The notes beneath the pieces are model-generated. The model did not search any database. It was not told the DNA's origin and was given only the letters and a program-made list of their open reading frames with translations. A DNA stretch of 64,000 bases from Paraburkholderia aromaticivorans (GTDB lineage: Bacteria; Pseudomonadota; Gammaproteobacteria; Burkholderiales; Burkholderiaceae). How positions within the stretch are numbered: the stretch's first letter is position 1; each line of letters opens with the position of its first letter. The stretch lies in assembly GCF_012689525.1 (NCBI RefSeq), contig NZ_CP051516.1, positions 4,154,001-4,218,000 of the forward strand. The letters are read 5' to 3'. The position numbers and the translations under genes are program-made. This document shows, piece by piece, positions 1 to 9,308 of this stretch.

Positions 1-478
1 GCAACGGCGCGATCGCGACGTCGAGCATGGAGAACTCTTCGCCGAGCATGTACTTGTTCTTCAGGAAGATCGGCGCGAGTTGCGTCAGACGATCGCGGAT
101 TGCGAGACGGGCCTTCTCGTGATTTTTCTCGGCAGCCTTGCCCTTTTCGTTTTCGAGCGTGCCGACGTGAACGAACAGTTCCTTCTCGAAGTTCAGCAGG
201 AACAGGCGGGCGCGGGCGCGCTGAACCGGATCGGCCGGCATCAGTTGCGGGTGCGGGAAGCGCTCGTCGATATACTCGTTGATGATGTTCGATTCGTACA
301 GAATCAGGTCCCGTTCGACGAGAATCGGCACTTGACCATACGGATTCATCACGGCGATGTCTTCCGGCTTGTTAAACAGGTCGACGTCGCGGATCTCGAA
401 GTCCATGCCCTTTTCGAACAACACCAGCCGGCAGCGCTGGGAGAACGGGCAAGTTGTGCCGGAATACAGAACCATCAT
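1..478 (-). CDS. sspA: Stringent starvation protein A (partial, 3' end outside window)
   Basis: SspA is a GST-fold protein that binds RNA polymerase and supports stationary-phase and acid/starvation responses. The reading frame runs off the left edge, so about 159 N-terminal residues are visible. They start with two Met codons followed by a thioredoxin-like N-terminal domain containing a Cys-Pro-Phe-Ser motif near residue 10, then NPYGQVP and LYESNIINEYIDE, which are typical of SspA and GST N-domains. The helical C-terminal domain begins around residue 85 and reaches the edge. It lies downstream of petABC on the same strand with a 95 bp gap, as is common in beta- and gammaproteobacteria, where sspB usually follows. 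Either of the two adjacent ATG codons could be the start. Confidence 0.93.
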   Translation of the reverse strand, partial: MMVLYSGTTCPFSQRCRLVLFEKGMDFEIRDVDLFNKPEDIAVMNPYGQVPILVERDLILYESNIINEYIDERFPHPQLMPADPVQRARARLFLLNFEKELFVHVGTLENEKGKAAEKNHEKARLAIRDRLTQLAPIFLKNKYMLGEEFSMLDVAIAPL

Positions 479-573
479 GTTTACGTTTCCTCAAAAAGCT
501 GAAAGGCCAGCGCGCGGAAAAACCGTTCAACAGGTTTTTCCTGGCGCCGGCCCCACGCCGGGTAACGGCGTGA

Positions 574-1329
574 TTATTTGATATGTTTCCAGTACGCGGC
601 GTTCAATCGCCAAGCGAAAAAGCTCAGGATACCGAGGAACAACAGGACCCACACGCCAAGCTGTTTGCGGGTTTTCTGGGTCGGTTCGGACATCCATGAC
701 AGGTACGACACGAGGTCGGCCACAGCAGAATCATAATCTACCGGCGACATCGTCCCCGGAGTGACCTGCTGGAAGCCGACAAATTTGTGTACCGTCTCGC
801 CAGTTCTTTCGTCGGTTTCGTCACCGAACTTCGCGGTACGTTGCCCCTGAAGCTGCCACAGCACGTGAGGCATGCTCACGTTTTCATACACCAGATTGTT
901 CCAGCCGGTCGGCCGCGTATTGTCGCGGTAAAAGCTGCGCAAATACGTGTACAGCCAGTCCTTGCCCCGCGCTCGCGCTTCCACCGACAAATCCGGCGGA
1001 CTCGCGCCGAACCACGCTTGCGCGTCGGCCGGCCGCATCGCCACGGTCATGGTGTTGCCGACTTTATCCGTGGTGAACAGCAGGTTCGCCTGAATTTCGT
1101 TCGGCGCGATGCCGATGTCAGTCAGGCGGTTGTAGCGCATCAGGTTCGCGCTGTGGCAATTCAGGCAGTAGTTTACAAACAATTGCGCGCCGTGCTGCAA
1201 GGAAGCGAAATTCTCCGCGTTATCCGGCGCGCGGTCGAGAGGGAAATTCTCGTCCGCGTAAGCCGGGGCGGCCAGCACCGCGAGCAGTGTTGCGCCGATC
1301 AGCGCGCACTTCGTAAGCAGTTTTTTCAT
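574..1329 (-). CDS. petC: Ubiquinol-cytochrome c reductase, cytochrome c1 subunit
   Basis: Cytochrome c1 of the bc1 complex (complex III) takes electrons from the Rieske centre and passes them to soluble cytochrome c. The 251-residue protein has a cleavable Sec signal (residues 1-25, ending APAYA), a covalent heme motif CLNCH at 55-59, a likely Met heme ligand in NVSMPHVLW, and one C-terminal membrane anchor (about 225-247). It is the last gene of petABC, 21 bp after petB. The length is normal for proteobacterial cytochrome c1 without the extra domains seen in mitochondria. Confidence 0.97.
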   Translation of the reverse strand: MKKLLTKCALIGATLLAVLAAPAYADENFPLDRAPDNAENFASLQHGAQLFVNYCLNCHSANLMRYNRLTDIGIAPNEIQANLLFTTDKVGNTMTVAMRPADAQAWFGASPPDLSVEARARGKDWLYTYLRSFYRDNTRPTGWNNLVYENVSMPHVLWQLQGQRTAKFGDETDERTGETVHKFVGFQQVTPGTMSPVDYDSAVADLVSYLSWMSEPTQKTRKQLGVWVLLFLGILSFFAWRLNAAYWKHIK

Positions 1330-1350
1330 TCGTGTTCTCCTGGCTCGCGA

Positions 1351-2730
1351 TTAGTGAGGCTTGAACCGCACCCGCTCGGGCGGCTGCTTGAACGTGCCAA
1401 GCCGCGTCCAGAACGGCATACCGAGGAAAAACGCGAAGTAGATCAGCGCACAGACTTGCGCGATCAACGTGGCGGCCGGCGACGGTGGTTTAGTGCCGAG
1501 GAAGGCCAGCGTCAGGAACACCGCCACGAAGATTCCGTAAAACACCTTGTGAAAAAACGGCCGGTAGCGAATCGACTTGACCGGCGAGCGGTCGAGCCAA
1601 GGCAGGAAGAACAGCGACACCACCGCGCCGCCCATCACCACCACGCCCCAGAACTTCGACTCGGTGAACGCCATGACCAGAATCACCAGCACCGCGAGCA
1701 CAGGCAGGCCGAGTTTCCACTTGCCGCGCGCGCGCACCAGCGCGAGCAGGCCGAGCAGGCCGATCACGACCATCAGCACGATCTTGAACGAATCCGTGGT
1801 GGCCCGCAGCATCGCGTAGAAGGCCGTGAAGTACCACACTGGCGCGATTTCAGGCGGCGTTTGCAGCGGATTGGCCGGCACGAAGTTGTTCGCTTCGAGG
1901 AAGTAGCCGCCCATCTCCGGCGCGAAGAAAATGATCGCCGCGAAGATAATCAGGAACACCGTGACGCCCATGAAATCGTGCACCGAGTAGTACGGGTGGA
2001 ACGGAATGCCGTCGAGCGGAATGCCGTCCGGATCCTTTTTCGCCTTGATCTCGATGCCGTCCGGGTTGTTCGATCCCACTTCGTGCAGCGCGACCAGGTG
2101 GGCGACCACCAGACCGATCAGCACCAGCGGAATCGCGATCACGTGAAACGCGAAGAAGCGGTTTAGCGTGACGTCCGAGACCACATAGTCGCCGCGAATC
2201 CACAGCGACAGATCCGGACCGATGAACGGGATCGCCGAGAACAGGTTCACGATCACCTGCGCGCCCCAGAACGACATCTGGCCCCACGGCAGCAGATAGC
2301 CGAAAAACGCCTCGGCCATCAGGCACAGGAAAATCGCGCAGCCGAAAATCCACACCAGTTCGCGCGGCTTGCGGTACGAGCCGTACATCAGCCCGCGGAA
2401 CATATGCAGATAGACGACGACGAAAAACATCGACGCGCCCGTGGAGTGCATATAGCGGATCAGCCAGCCCCACGGCACCTCACGCATGATGTACTCGACC
2501 GACGAGAACGCGAGCGTCGCGTCGGGCTTGTAGTTCATAGTGAGGAAGATGCCGGTGACGATCTGGTTGACCAGCACTAGCAGCGCAAGCGAACCGAAGA
2601 AGTACCAGAAGTTGAAGTTCTTCGGAGCGTAGTACTCGGAAACGTGCTTCTTCCAGGTAGAAGTCAGGGGAAAGCGCCGGTCGATCCAGCCGACCAGCCC
2701 GGTCGTCTCTACTTCGTGTTCGATCGCCAT
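1351..2730 (-). CDS. petB: Ubiquinol-cytochrome c reductase, cytochrome b subunit
   Basis: This is the membrane core of complex III, carrying the Qo and Qi quinone sites and two b hemes. The 459-residue protein has the expected transmembrane pattern and heme-ligand His pairs at about H95/H109 and H196/H211. The C-terminal part (about 390-459) adds further membrane segments, as in other bacterial full-length cytochrome b proteins. The start overlaps the petA stop by one base (TAATG), indicating translational coupling. The Qo-site tetrapeptide usually written PEWY reads PVWY here (residues 297-300), so the Glu is absent; this is listed among the findings. Confidence 0.97.
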   Translation of the reverse strand: MAIEHEVETTGLVGWIDRRFPLTSTWKKHVSEYYAPKNFNFWYFFGSLALLVLVNQIVTGIFLTMNYKPDATLAFSSVEYIMREVPWGWLIRYMHSTGASMFFVVVYLHMFRGLMYGSYRKPRELVWIFGCAIFLCLMAEAFFGYLLPWGQMSFWGAQVIVNLFSAIPFIGPDLSLWIRGDYVVSDVTLNRFFAFHVIAIPLVLIGLVVAHLVALHEVGSNNPDGIEIKAKKDPDGIPLDGIPFHPYYSVHDFMGVTVFLIIFAAIIFFAPEMGGYFLEANNFVPANPLQTPPEIAPVWYFTAFYAMLRATTDSFKIVLMVVIGLLGLLALVRARGKWKLGLPVLAVLVILVMAFTESKFWGVVVMGGAVVSLFFLPWLDRSPVKSIRYRPFFHKVFYGIFVAVFLTLAFLGTKPPSPAATLIAQVCALIYFAFFLGMPFWTRLGTFKQPPERVRFKPH

Positions 2731-3350
2731 TACGCTTCTCCTTTCTCGTCCTTGCCGATCACGAGGCCGGTGGCCGACGTGAACATGTAAGGCGGGATGT
2801 CGAGGTTCTGCGGCGCTGGTTTGTTCTTGAAGACGCGGCCGGCCATGTCATAGGTGGAGCCGTGGCAAGGGCACAGGAAGCCGCCTGGCCAGTCGTCTGG
2901 AAGATTGGGCTGCGCGCCCTCCTGGAAGCGCGGCGTCGGCGTACAGCCCAGATGGGTGCACACGGCGACGGCGACGAAAAGGTTCTTGTGGTCGGTGCGT
3001 GAACGGAATTCGTTGTTGCAGTACTCCGGCAACGGCATCGAAAAAGGATTCTTGGTGTGGGGATCCGCTACTTCGTTATCGGCTTTCTGGACATCGGCGA
3101 GCATTCTGTCGGTGCGGTTGATGATCCACACCGGCTTACCTCGCCAGGCAACGGTCTTCATGTCGCCGGGCTTGAGATCACTGATATCGACTTCGACCGG
3201 GGCACCTGCTGCCTTGGCCTTTTCAGATGGTGCAAACGAACTAACAAAGGGTACGACAGTGGCTACGCCTCCTATGCCACCTGCTACGGTCGTCGCTATC
3301 AGCCAGGTACGGCGGCTGCCGTCGACGCGTTCATCTTCCTTGTCTCGCAT
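2730..3350 (-). CDS. petA: Ubiquinol-cytochrome c reductase, Rieske iron-sulfur subunit
   Basis: The Rieske [2Fe-2S] protein oxidises ubiquinol at the Qo site. From the chosen start (MRDKEDERVDGSRRTWL) it is 206 residues. It has a twin-arginine motif (SRRTWL) and an uncleaved membrane anchor (about 19-40), then the soluble Rieske domain with cluster motifs CTHLGC and CPCHGS. The frame stays open to position 3428, but the extra 26 residues are atypical, and a G-rich stretch precedes the start at 3350, so the shorter form is preferred. The Tat signal makes it a likely client of the tatABC genes in this window. It is the first gene of petABC. Confidence 0.95.
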   Translation of the reverse strand: MRDKEDERVDGSRRTWLIATTVAGGIGGVATVVPFVSSFAPSEKAKAAGAPVEVDISDLKPGDMKTVAWRGKPVWIINRTDRMLADVQKADNEVADPHTKNPFSMPLPEYCNNEFRSRTDHKNLFVAVAVCTHLGCTPTPRFQEGAQPNLPDDWPGGFLCPCHGSTYDMAGRVFKNKPAPQNLDIPPYMFTSATGLVIGKDEKGEA

Positions 3351-3581
3351 CACACGCCCCACTTCTGAGTTGGATTTTTCCTTCACGTCGCTTCTTCCGC
3401 CGCTAGTTTGCGCGAATGGAGTCGCCATTTACAAGGCCCGATTGCCAAAAACCGTGCGAAGCCTTTGATAAATCAGGGTTTCTCCGTACGAATCGCAGAC
3501 CTTTTTGCGCCTCCTTTTAAGTGCCCTCTCCGTTATTCCTGCCTTTTGCAACGCTAATGCGTTTTGCGTCAATCTTGCGAT

Positions 3582-4328
3582 TCAAACGGGATTAGAGATA
3601 TCGATAAAGAGGTGCTCGATATCGAACGACTCGGACAGATGCTTGCCCACCGCCTGCACACCGAAGCGCTCGGTGGCATGGTGGCCCGCCGCGAGGAAAG
3701 CGACGCCGCTTTCCGCCGATGTGTGCATCACCGATTCCGACACTTCGCCGGTCAGATAAACGTCAGCGCCAGCGTTAATGGCCGCGTCGAACATGCCTTG
3801 CGCGGCACCCGTGCACCAGCCCACGCGACGCAGTTCGCGCTCCGCGTCGCCGAATACGAGCGGCGTGCGGCCAAGCGTCTGCTCGATTTGCGCTGTGAAG
3901 TGCGCGAGCGTGATCGGCATCGGAAACGTGGCGAGCCAGCCGAGGTCGTTCTCACCGAAGCGCGCGTCGCTGATCCAGCCCATCTTCGCGCCGATCTGCG
4001 CGTTGTTGCCGAACTCGGGATGGTCGTCGAGCGGCAGGTGATAGGCGAACAGGTTCAGGTCGTTGGCGATCAGCAGTTTCAGCCGCGCGTGTTTGCGACC
4101 GGTGATCTGCGGCGCTTCGTTGCGCCAGAAGTAGCCGTGATGAACCAGCACGGCGTCCGCGCCCCAGTCGAGCGCGGCCTCCAGGAAGGCCGCCGAAGCG
4201 GTCACGCCGGTCGCGAGCTTATTGATCTTGCGACGCCCTTCGACCTGCAATCCATTGGGGCAATAGTCCTTGAAGCGCGCGGTTTCAAGGAGATTGTTCA
4301 AGTACAATTCAAGTTCGATCCGATCCAT
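3582..4328 (-). CDS. NIF3/YbgI-family dinuclear metal centre protein
   Basis: This 248-residue protein belongs to the NIF3 (YbgI, DUF34) family, which forms a hexameric ring with a dinuclear metal site. The exact biochemical role is uncertain (GTP cyclohydrolase I type 2-like and metal-chaperone roles have been proposed). Family signatures are visible: [11 protein letters not shown] near residue 21, [10 protein letters not shown] near residue 61 with metal-binding His residues, and a C-terminal [12 protein letters not shown]. It is divergent from the HtrA-type protease gene, with only 19 bp between start codons, so each promoter must lie inside or at the edge of the other gene. Confidence 0.9.
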   Translation of the reverse strand: MDRIELELYLNNLLETARFKDYCPNGLQVEGRRKINKLATGVTASAAFLEAALDWGADAVLVHHGYFWRNEAPQITGRKHARLKLLIANDLNLFAYHLPLDDHPEFGNNAQIGAKMGWISDARFGENDLGWLATFPMPITLAHFTAQIEQTLGRTPLVFGDAERELRRVGWCTGAAQGMFDAAINAGADVYLTGEVSESVMHTSAESGVAFLAAGHHATERFGVQAVGKHLSESFDIEHLFIDISNPV

Positions 4329-4347
4329 ATAAACCTCTAGTCTTCAG

Positions 4348-5589
4348 ATGCTTAGACGCTTTTGGCTGTTCTTTGCCCAAGCGGTGACCGTGCTGTTGGC
4401 GCTCATGTTCATCATTGCGACCCTCAAACCGCAGTGGCTCCAGCGTCAAGGGCAATTCGGCAAGCAACTCGCCGAACCGATCGTCGCCCTGCGGGAAGTG
4501 GCGCCAGGCATCGGTAGCGGCCCAGCTCAGGCGTCGTACGCAGACGCCGCGCAAAAGGCCATGCCCGCGGTCGTCAATGTGTTCTCCAGCAAGGATGGCT
4601 CACTGCCACCCGACCCGCGCGCGAAAGATCCGCTGTTCCGCTACTTCTTCGGCGACAAGAACCGCAAGCAGCAGGAACAACCCGCGTCCAATCTGGGCTC
4701 CGGCGTGATAGTGAGTTCGGAAGGTTACATTCTAACGAACCAGCACGTCGTGGACGGCGCCGATCAGATCGAAATCGCGCTGGCCGACGGCCGCACCACG
4801 AATGCGAAGGTGATCGGCGTCGACCCGGAAACGGATCTGGCTGTGCTCAAGGTCAACATGACCAATCTGCCCACCATCACGCTCGGCCGCATGGACCAGA
4901 CGCGCGTGGGCGACGTAGTGCTCGCCATCGGCAATCCGTTCGGCGTCGGCCAGACGGTGACCATGGGCATCGTCAGCGCGCTAGGGCGTAATCACCTCGG
5001 CATCAACACGTTCGAAAACTTCATTCAGACCGACGCGGCTATCAACCCGGGCAACTCGGGCGGCGCGCTGGTCGATGTAAACGGCAATCTGCTCGGCATC
5101 AACACCGCCATCTATTCGCGCTCGGGTGGCTCGCTCGGCATCGGCTTCGCGATTCCTGTCTCCACGGCGCGCAGCGTGCTCGAGAGCATCATCACCACGG
5201 GTTCGGTCACACGCGGCTGGATCGGCGTCGAGCCGCAGGACGTCACGCCGGAGATCGCCGAATCGTTCGGGCTGGAGCAGAAGTCGGGCGCGATTGTCGC
5301 GGGTGTGCTGAAGAACGGCCCCGCGGACCGTGCGGGCATCAAGCCGGGCGACATTCTCGTGAGCGTGAACGGTCAGGAAATCACCGACACCACGCGTCTT
5401 CTGAATGTGATCGCGCAGATCAAGCCGGGCACCGCCGCGAAGGTGCATCTGGTGCGCAAGAGCCGGGAGATGGATCTGGATGTCACCATCGGCAAACGCC
5501 CGCCTCCGCCGAAGCAGCCGGCCGAGGACAACGGTGGCGGTGGCGGTGGCGGTGGCGGTGGCGGTGATCAGGACGACGACGGCGGCTGA
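4348..5589 (+). CDS. HtrA/DegS-type periplasmic serine protease with polyglycine tail
   Basis: This S1C-family envelope protease probably acts in periplasmic quality control or regulated proteolysis. The 413-residue protein starts with a membrane anchor (about 7-26) with no obvious cleavage site, like DegS. The trypsin-like domain follows, with catalytic triad H133 (NQHVVD), D163 (ETDLAV) and S237 (NPGNSGGAL). One PDZ domain follows (about 285-380), where DegP has two. The last residues are low-complexity: Pro/Lys, 11 consecutive Gly, then Asp-rich. The Gly run comes from a hexanucleotide repeat. Among E. coli paralogues the layout best matches DegS, but RseA-cleavage function is not shown by sequence. 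Confidence 0.93.
   Translation: MLRRFWLFFAQAVTVLLALMFIIATLKPQWLQRQGQFGKQLAEPIVALREVAPGIGSGPAQASYADAAQKAMPAVVNVFSSKDGSLPPDPRAKDPLFRYFFGDKNRKQQEQPASNLGSGVIVSSEGYILTNQHVVDGADQIEIALADGRTTNAKVIGVDPETDLAVLKVNMTNLPTITLGRMDQTRVGDVVLAIGNPFGVGQTVTMGIVSALGRNHLGINTFENFIQTDAAINPGNSGGALVDVNGNLLGINTAIYSRSGGSLGIGFAIPVSTARSVLESIITTGSVTRGWIGVEPQDVTPEIAESFGLEQKSGAIVAGVLKNGPADRAGIKPGDILVSVNGQEITDTTRLLNVIAQIKPGTAAKVHLVRKSREMDLDVTIGKRPPPPKQPAEDNGGGGGGGGGGGDQDDDGG
5533..5565 (+). repeat. (GGTGGC)n hexanucleotide repeat inside the HtrA-type gene
   Basis: There are five perfect copies of GGTGGC plus a partial copy. They encode 11 consecutive glycines just before the acidic C-terminus. Gain or loss of a unit would keep the frame and change the tail by two residues. 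Confidence 0.9.
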
Positions 5590-5660
5590 CCGTAGCGAAG
5601 GGCAATCCGAGCGCAATGGCCGGCGACAAGCACAAGCAATGCGCCGCGTGCCAAACAAAG

Positions 5661-5690
5661 AGGGCAGTCCATTACGGACTGCCCTTTTTG
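5661..5690. terminator. Bidirectional rho-independent terminator between protease gene and tatC
   Basis: A perfect 10 bp stem (AGGGCAGTCC / GGACTGCCCT) with a 5-nt loop ATTAC is followed by TTTTTGTTTG and preceded by CAAACAAAG. It can therefore serve both the plus-strand protease gene and the convergent minus-strand tat operon, which ends at 5721. Confidence 0.92.
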
Positions 5691-5720
5691 TTTGCGTGAG
5701 TTCGCCGAAGCGCTAAACCA

Positions 5721-6500
5721 TCAATCTGACGGGCTCGCGTCTTCGATCACCACCGGCTGCTTGCCAACGATCAACCGCGCCGCAATAATCCCTGCCTCGT
5801 ACAGCACGATCAGCGGAATCGCCAGAATCAGTTGCGAGAAGACGTCCGGCGGCGTGACCACGGCGGAAATAACAAACGCGCCGACGATCACATACGGACG
5901 AATCTCCCTGAGCTTCTTGAGCGACACCACATTCATGCGGACGAGCAGCACCACGACGATCGGCACTTCGAACGTCACACCGAACGCGATGAACATGGTC
6001 AGCACGAAGCTCAGGTAATTGTCGATGTCCGTGGTCATCTCCGCGCCGAGCGGCGCGTTGTAGTGCGCCATCACGCGGAAGATGGTCGGGAACACCACGA
6101 AGTACGCGAACGCCATGCCGCACAGGAACAGCGTGTAGCTGCTGCCCACCAGCGGCCCAACCAGTTTCTTCTCGTGCTGATAAAGACCCGGCGCGACGAA
6201 CGCCCAGATCTGGTACAGCACGATCGGCAGCGCGATCACGAAGGCCACCAGCATGGTCACCTTCATCGGCACGAAGAACGAGCCGGTGACGTCGGTGACG
6301 ATCATCTTGCCGTCCTTCGGCAGGTTCTGCATCAAGGGCCGCGCCAGCAACCGGAAGATATCCGGCGCCCAGTACACGAGCCCGACGAACACCACGACGA
6401 CGGCAAGGCCGGCGCGAATGATGCGGTCGCGCAATTCAACGAGGTGGGAAATGAAGGTCTCTTCAGTGCCTTCGTCCTGGGTTTGCTGGGGGTCGCTCAC
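5721..6500 (-). CDS. tatC: Sec-independent protein translocase subunit TatC
   Basis: TatC is the polytopic receptor of the twin-arginine translocase and binds RR signal peptides. The 259-residue protein has six predicted membrane segments and the conserved N-terminal SHLVELRDRI motif, plus the periplasmic loop LYQIWAFVAPGLYQHEKK. It is the last gene of tatABC and of the long minus-strand block, and ends 30 bp from a strong bidirectional terminator. Tat clients visible in the window include Rieske PetA and the phosphatase-like lipoprotein at 38.2 kb. Confidence 0.97.
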   Translation of the reverse strand: MSDPQQTQDEGTEETFISHLVELRDRIIRAGLAVVVVFVGLVYWAPDIFRLLARPLMQNLPKDGKMIVTDVTGSFFVPMKVTMLVAFVIALPIVLYQIWAFVAPGLYQHEKKLVGPLVGSSYTLFLCGMAFAYFVVFPTIFRVMAHYNAPLGAEMTTDIDNYLSFVLTMFIAFGVTFEVPIVVVLLVRMNVVSLKKLREIRPYVIVGAFVISAVVTPPDVFSQLILAIPLIVLYEAGIIAARLIVGKQPVVIEDASPSD

Positions 6501-6534
6501 GCCGGCCCTCGGTTAGAGTTTGTCGTTCTGATCA

Positions 6535-7053
6535 TCAGAAGAACCGCGTCGGACGACGCATGCTGGCCGGCGTATGCCGCGCCACGCGCGCCGCGCCCGA
6601 CTGCACACGCGTGCGGCGCGTGGTCGCGCGCTTGTACCAGGTGGGCATGGCCGTCTGCTTGACGCGCCAGTTCTTGCGTTTGGCCGCCGCAGCCGGCGTG
6701 CTGCTCGGCCACGACGTATTGCCGACATCTTCGAGCGCGCCGCCGGCAATGCTCGGCGACACCGGGGTGCCGCTGCTCCACGCGTCGTTCAGTTCGGTCT
6801 CGTGCTTGCGCAGGTTGTCCTGAACGGAGTTTTGGACGTTGGTCGCGGCGGCCTCGAACTCGCTTTTCATCCGACGCAGTTCGTCGAGTTCGATTTCGCG
6901 CGTGACTTCGGCCTTCACGTCGTTGATATACCGCTGCGCGCGGCCGAACAACGCGCCGGCCGTGCGGGCGACGCGTGGCAGGCGCTCAGGCCCGAGTACG
7001 ACCAGCGCGACGACGCCGATCAGCGCCATCTTGGTTAGACCGAGGTCCAGCAT
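6535..7053 (-). CDS. tatB: Sec-independent protein translocase subunit TatB
   Basis: TatB forms the receptor complex with TatC. The 172-residue protein has the typical N-terminus MLDLGLTKMALIGVVALVVLGPERLP: one membrane helix, a Gly-Pro hinge, then a long amphipathic helix (about 25-60). The tail is Ala/Arg-rich and low in complexity. It sits between tatA (39 bp upstream) and tatC (34 bp downstream). Confidence 0.95.
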   Translation of the reverse strand: MLDLGLTKMALIGVVALVVLGPERLPRVARTAGALFGRAQRYINDVKAEVTREIELDELRRMKSEFEAAATNVQNSVQDNLRKHETELNDAWSSGTPVSPSIAGGALEDVGNTSWPSSTPAAAAKRKNWRVKQTAMPTWYKRATTRRTRVQSGAARVARHTPASMRRPTRFF

Positions 7054-7092
7054 GAAGTGGAATGTCCGTCAGTAACGCGGTTGAGCCGCGGC

Positions 7093-7413
<321 letters not shown>

Positions 7414-7569
7414 TCATCTATACGTTACCGCGAACCTTTCGGCTGCAACCCGCGACACGGAATGTCATTGTGACCAGACGATCGCGTCGGCGTCGTTACA
7501 ATGCGGCAAAAACAACGGCCGCGCTATTGTCCGTGACCAAAACTCGCCACACACACCCGCACTGCCGCG

Positions 7570-7935
7570 TCAGCCCATGCGCTGCCAGGGGCGCGGTCCC
7601 GCGAGAATATGCGCGTGCAGGTGATACACCTCCTGGCCGCCGCCCGGACCGGTATTGATTACCGTGCGAAAACCCGTTTCGCCGCCGGTGTACGCCACGC
7701 CCAGCTGATCGGCCAAACGCGCCGCCAAGACCAGCATTCTACCAAGCAGCGGAGCATCGCTTTCGGTACAGCTCGACAGCGTGGCGATGTGCTTGCGCGG
7801 GATCACCAGCACATGCGTATCCGCAGCCGGACGAATGTCGCGGAAGGCGACGAACTCGTCGTCTTCGTGGACTTTGGTCGACGGGATCTCGCCGGCGGCG
7901 ATCTTGCAGAAAAGGCAGTTCGGGTCGTGGCTCAT
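7570..7935 (-). CDS. hinT: HIT-family nucleotide-binding hydrolase (HinT-like)
   Basis: The histidine-triad family hydrolyses purine nucleoside phosphoramidates and acyl/aminoacyl adenylates. The 121-residue protein begins with CLFCKIAAGEIPS, has the family-typical HVLVIPRKHIA, and ends with the triad HLHAHI in YHLHAHILAG. The size fits the HinT/PKCI branch. In many beta- and gammaproteobacteria this gene lies between hisE and tatA, as here. Confidence 0.94.
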   Translation of the reverse strand: MSHDPNCLFCKIAAGEIPSTKVHEDDEFVAFRDIRPAADTHVLVIPRKHIATLSSCTESDAPLLGRMLVLAARLADQLGVAYTGGETGFRTVINTGPGGGQEVYHLHAHILAGPRPWQRMG

Positions 7936-8016
7936 CGATTTCCTGACACAGTATGGCTGAAGCGCGAAGCCGACGCGGCGCGATTCATGTCAGGCCCGGC
8001 AACCATCGGACGAAAC

Positions 8017-8412
8017 TCAGAACCAGCCACGTGGATTCGCGAGCGGCTTGTTATCGTACAGATACAGCCAGCCCTTGATAATACGGTACAACATCCAGAT
8101 GCTCACGGCCCACAGAACCGGAATGCCGATCACGACGAACAGCAGCACGCCGCCGATCGCATAACCCAGCAAGGCCATCCAGAAGGAGCGGATCTGCCAC
8201 TCGAAATGGGCTTCGTACGGCGTGCCCACCACGTCGGCCCGCTTCACGTAGTTGATGATGATCGCGATCAGAATCGTCAGGCCGCCCGTCAGCCAGTGGA
8301 CCGCATACAGCGCGTACAGCACGTGGGTGAGCGTGCGCAGGCTGCGCTCACGCTCAGGCTCGATAGCATTGCGATAGACCGGCGGCGGATAGCTGTCGTG
8401 CGACTGTTCCAT
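8017..8412 (-). CDS. DUF4870-type small membrane protein
   Basis: This 131-residue inner-membrane protein of unknown function has three predicted membrane segments: YALYAVHWLTGGLTILIAIIIN, then two closely spaced ones in the second half (WMALLGYAIGG and VVIGIPVLWAVSIWMLYRIIKG). The layout matches the DUF4870 family. The N-terminus is soluble, with a Pro-Pro-Pro stretch. It lies between hisE and the HIT gene and is probably co-transcribed with both. Confidence 0.82.
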   Translation of the reverse strand: MEQSHDSYPPPVYRNAIEPERERSLRTLTHVLYALYAVHWLTGGLTILIAIIINYVKRADVVGTPYEAHFEWQIRSFWMALLGYAIGGVLLFVVIGIPVLWAVSIWMLYRIIKGWLYLYDNKPLANPRGWF

Positions 8413-8504
8413 GCTTGCGTCCTCCCGAGGATGCGATCAGATGCGTTCAGTGCAATATGGGCGCCGGCGCTCTCCACTTCAAGACTCGCGCGGACCCACG
8501 ACGA

Positions 8505-8900
8505 TCAGTCGCCGTTCTGCTCGCGGTCGCGGCTCTTGCGCAGCGCCTTTTCCTCGATACCCGACAAGCCTTCACGGCGCTCCAGTTCAGCGAGCACGTC
8601 TGCCGGGCTCAGATCGAAGTGCGACAGCATCACGAGGCAGTGAAACCACAGGTCCGCGACTTCGCCGACCAGCGCTTTCGGCGCGCCGCCGTGGCGTGCG
8701 TCCTTGGCGGCCAGCACGACTTCGGTGGCTTCTTCGCCGATCTTCTTCAGCACCGCGTCGTCGCCCTTGTGGAACAGGCGCGACACGTACGAGACGTCGG
8801 GATCGCCGCCCTTGCGGCTGTCGATGATCGCCGCGAGGCGCAGCAGCGTGTCGTTCGTGGACGCGGGGTTGGACGACGTGGTTTGCGTGGATTGCGTCAT
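8505..8900 (-). CDS. hisE: Phosphoribosyl-ATP pyrophosphatase
   Basis: HisE carries out step 2 of histidine synthesis, hydrolysing PR-ATP to PR-AMP. The 131-residue protein belongs to the all-alpha MazG-like NTP pyrophosphatase fold. Its metal-binding E-x-x-E motif lies in [16 protein letters not shown], followed by [13 protein letters not shown]. The start at 8900 overlaps the hisI stop (ATGA). A longer frame upstream is only a shadow of hisI. As in other betaproteobacteria, hisE and hisI are separate genes rather than the fused hisIE of enterics. Confidence 0.96.
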   Translation of the reverse strand: MTQSTQTTSSNPASTNDTLLRLAAIIDSRKGGDPDVSYVSRLFHKGDDAVLKKIGEEATEVVLAAKDARHGGAPKALVGEVADLWFHCLVMLSHFDLSPADVLAELERREGLSGIEEKALRKSRDREQNGD

Positions 8901-9307
8901 TTGTAGATGTGTTCGGGGTCTTTCAGCACGGGATCGACGGCGACCCAGTCGCCATCCTCCGCCGAGCCTTCGAATTTCTGGAAAAAGCACGAGTGACGGC
9001 CGGTGTGGCAGGCAATGCCCGACACCTGCTCCACTTTCAGCAGCACGACGTCTTCGTCGCAATCGAGCCGCACTTCGTGCACGTGCTGCACGTGGCCGGA
9101 CTCTTCGCCCTTGAACCACAGGCGCTGGCGCGAACGCGAGAAATACACCGCGCGGTTCGTTTCGATGGTCTTCGCCAGGGCTTCGCGGTTCATCCACGCG
9201 AACATCAGCACGTCGTTCGACGACGCTTCCTGCGCGATCACGGGCACGAGGCCGTTCGCGTCCCACTTGACCTTGTCGAGCCAATTGACTGCCGAAGGAT
9301 TCACCAC
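8897..9307 (-). CDS. hisI: Phosphoribosyl-AMP cyclohydrolase
   Basis: HisI opens the adenine ring of PR-AMP (step 3 of histidine synthesis). The 136-residue protein contains the Zn/Mg-binding core: [20 protein letters not shown] and [13 protein letters not shown], with the conserved Asp and Cys ligands. It is translationally coupled to hisE by a 4-bp overlap and starts immediately after the hisF stop. Confidence 0.97.
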   Translation of the reverse strand: MVNPSAVNWLDKVKWDANGLVPVIAQEASSNDVLMFAWMNREALAKTIETNRAVYFSRSRQRLWFKGEESGHVQHVHEVRLDCDEDVVLLKVEQVSGIACHTGRHSCFFQKFEGSAEDGDWVAVDPVLKDPEHIYK

Positions 9308-9308
9308 G

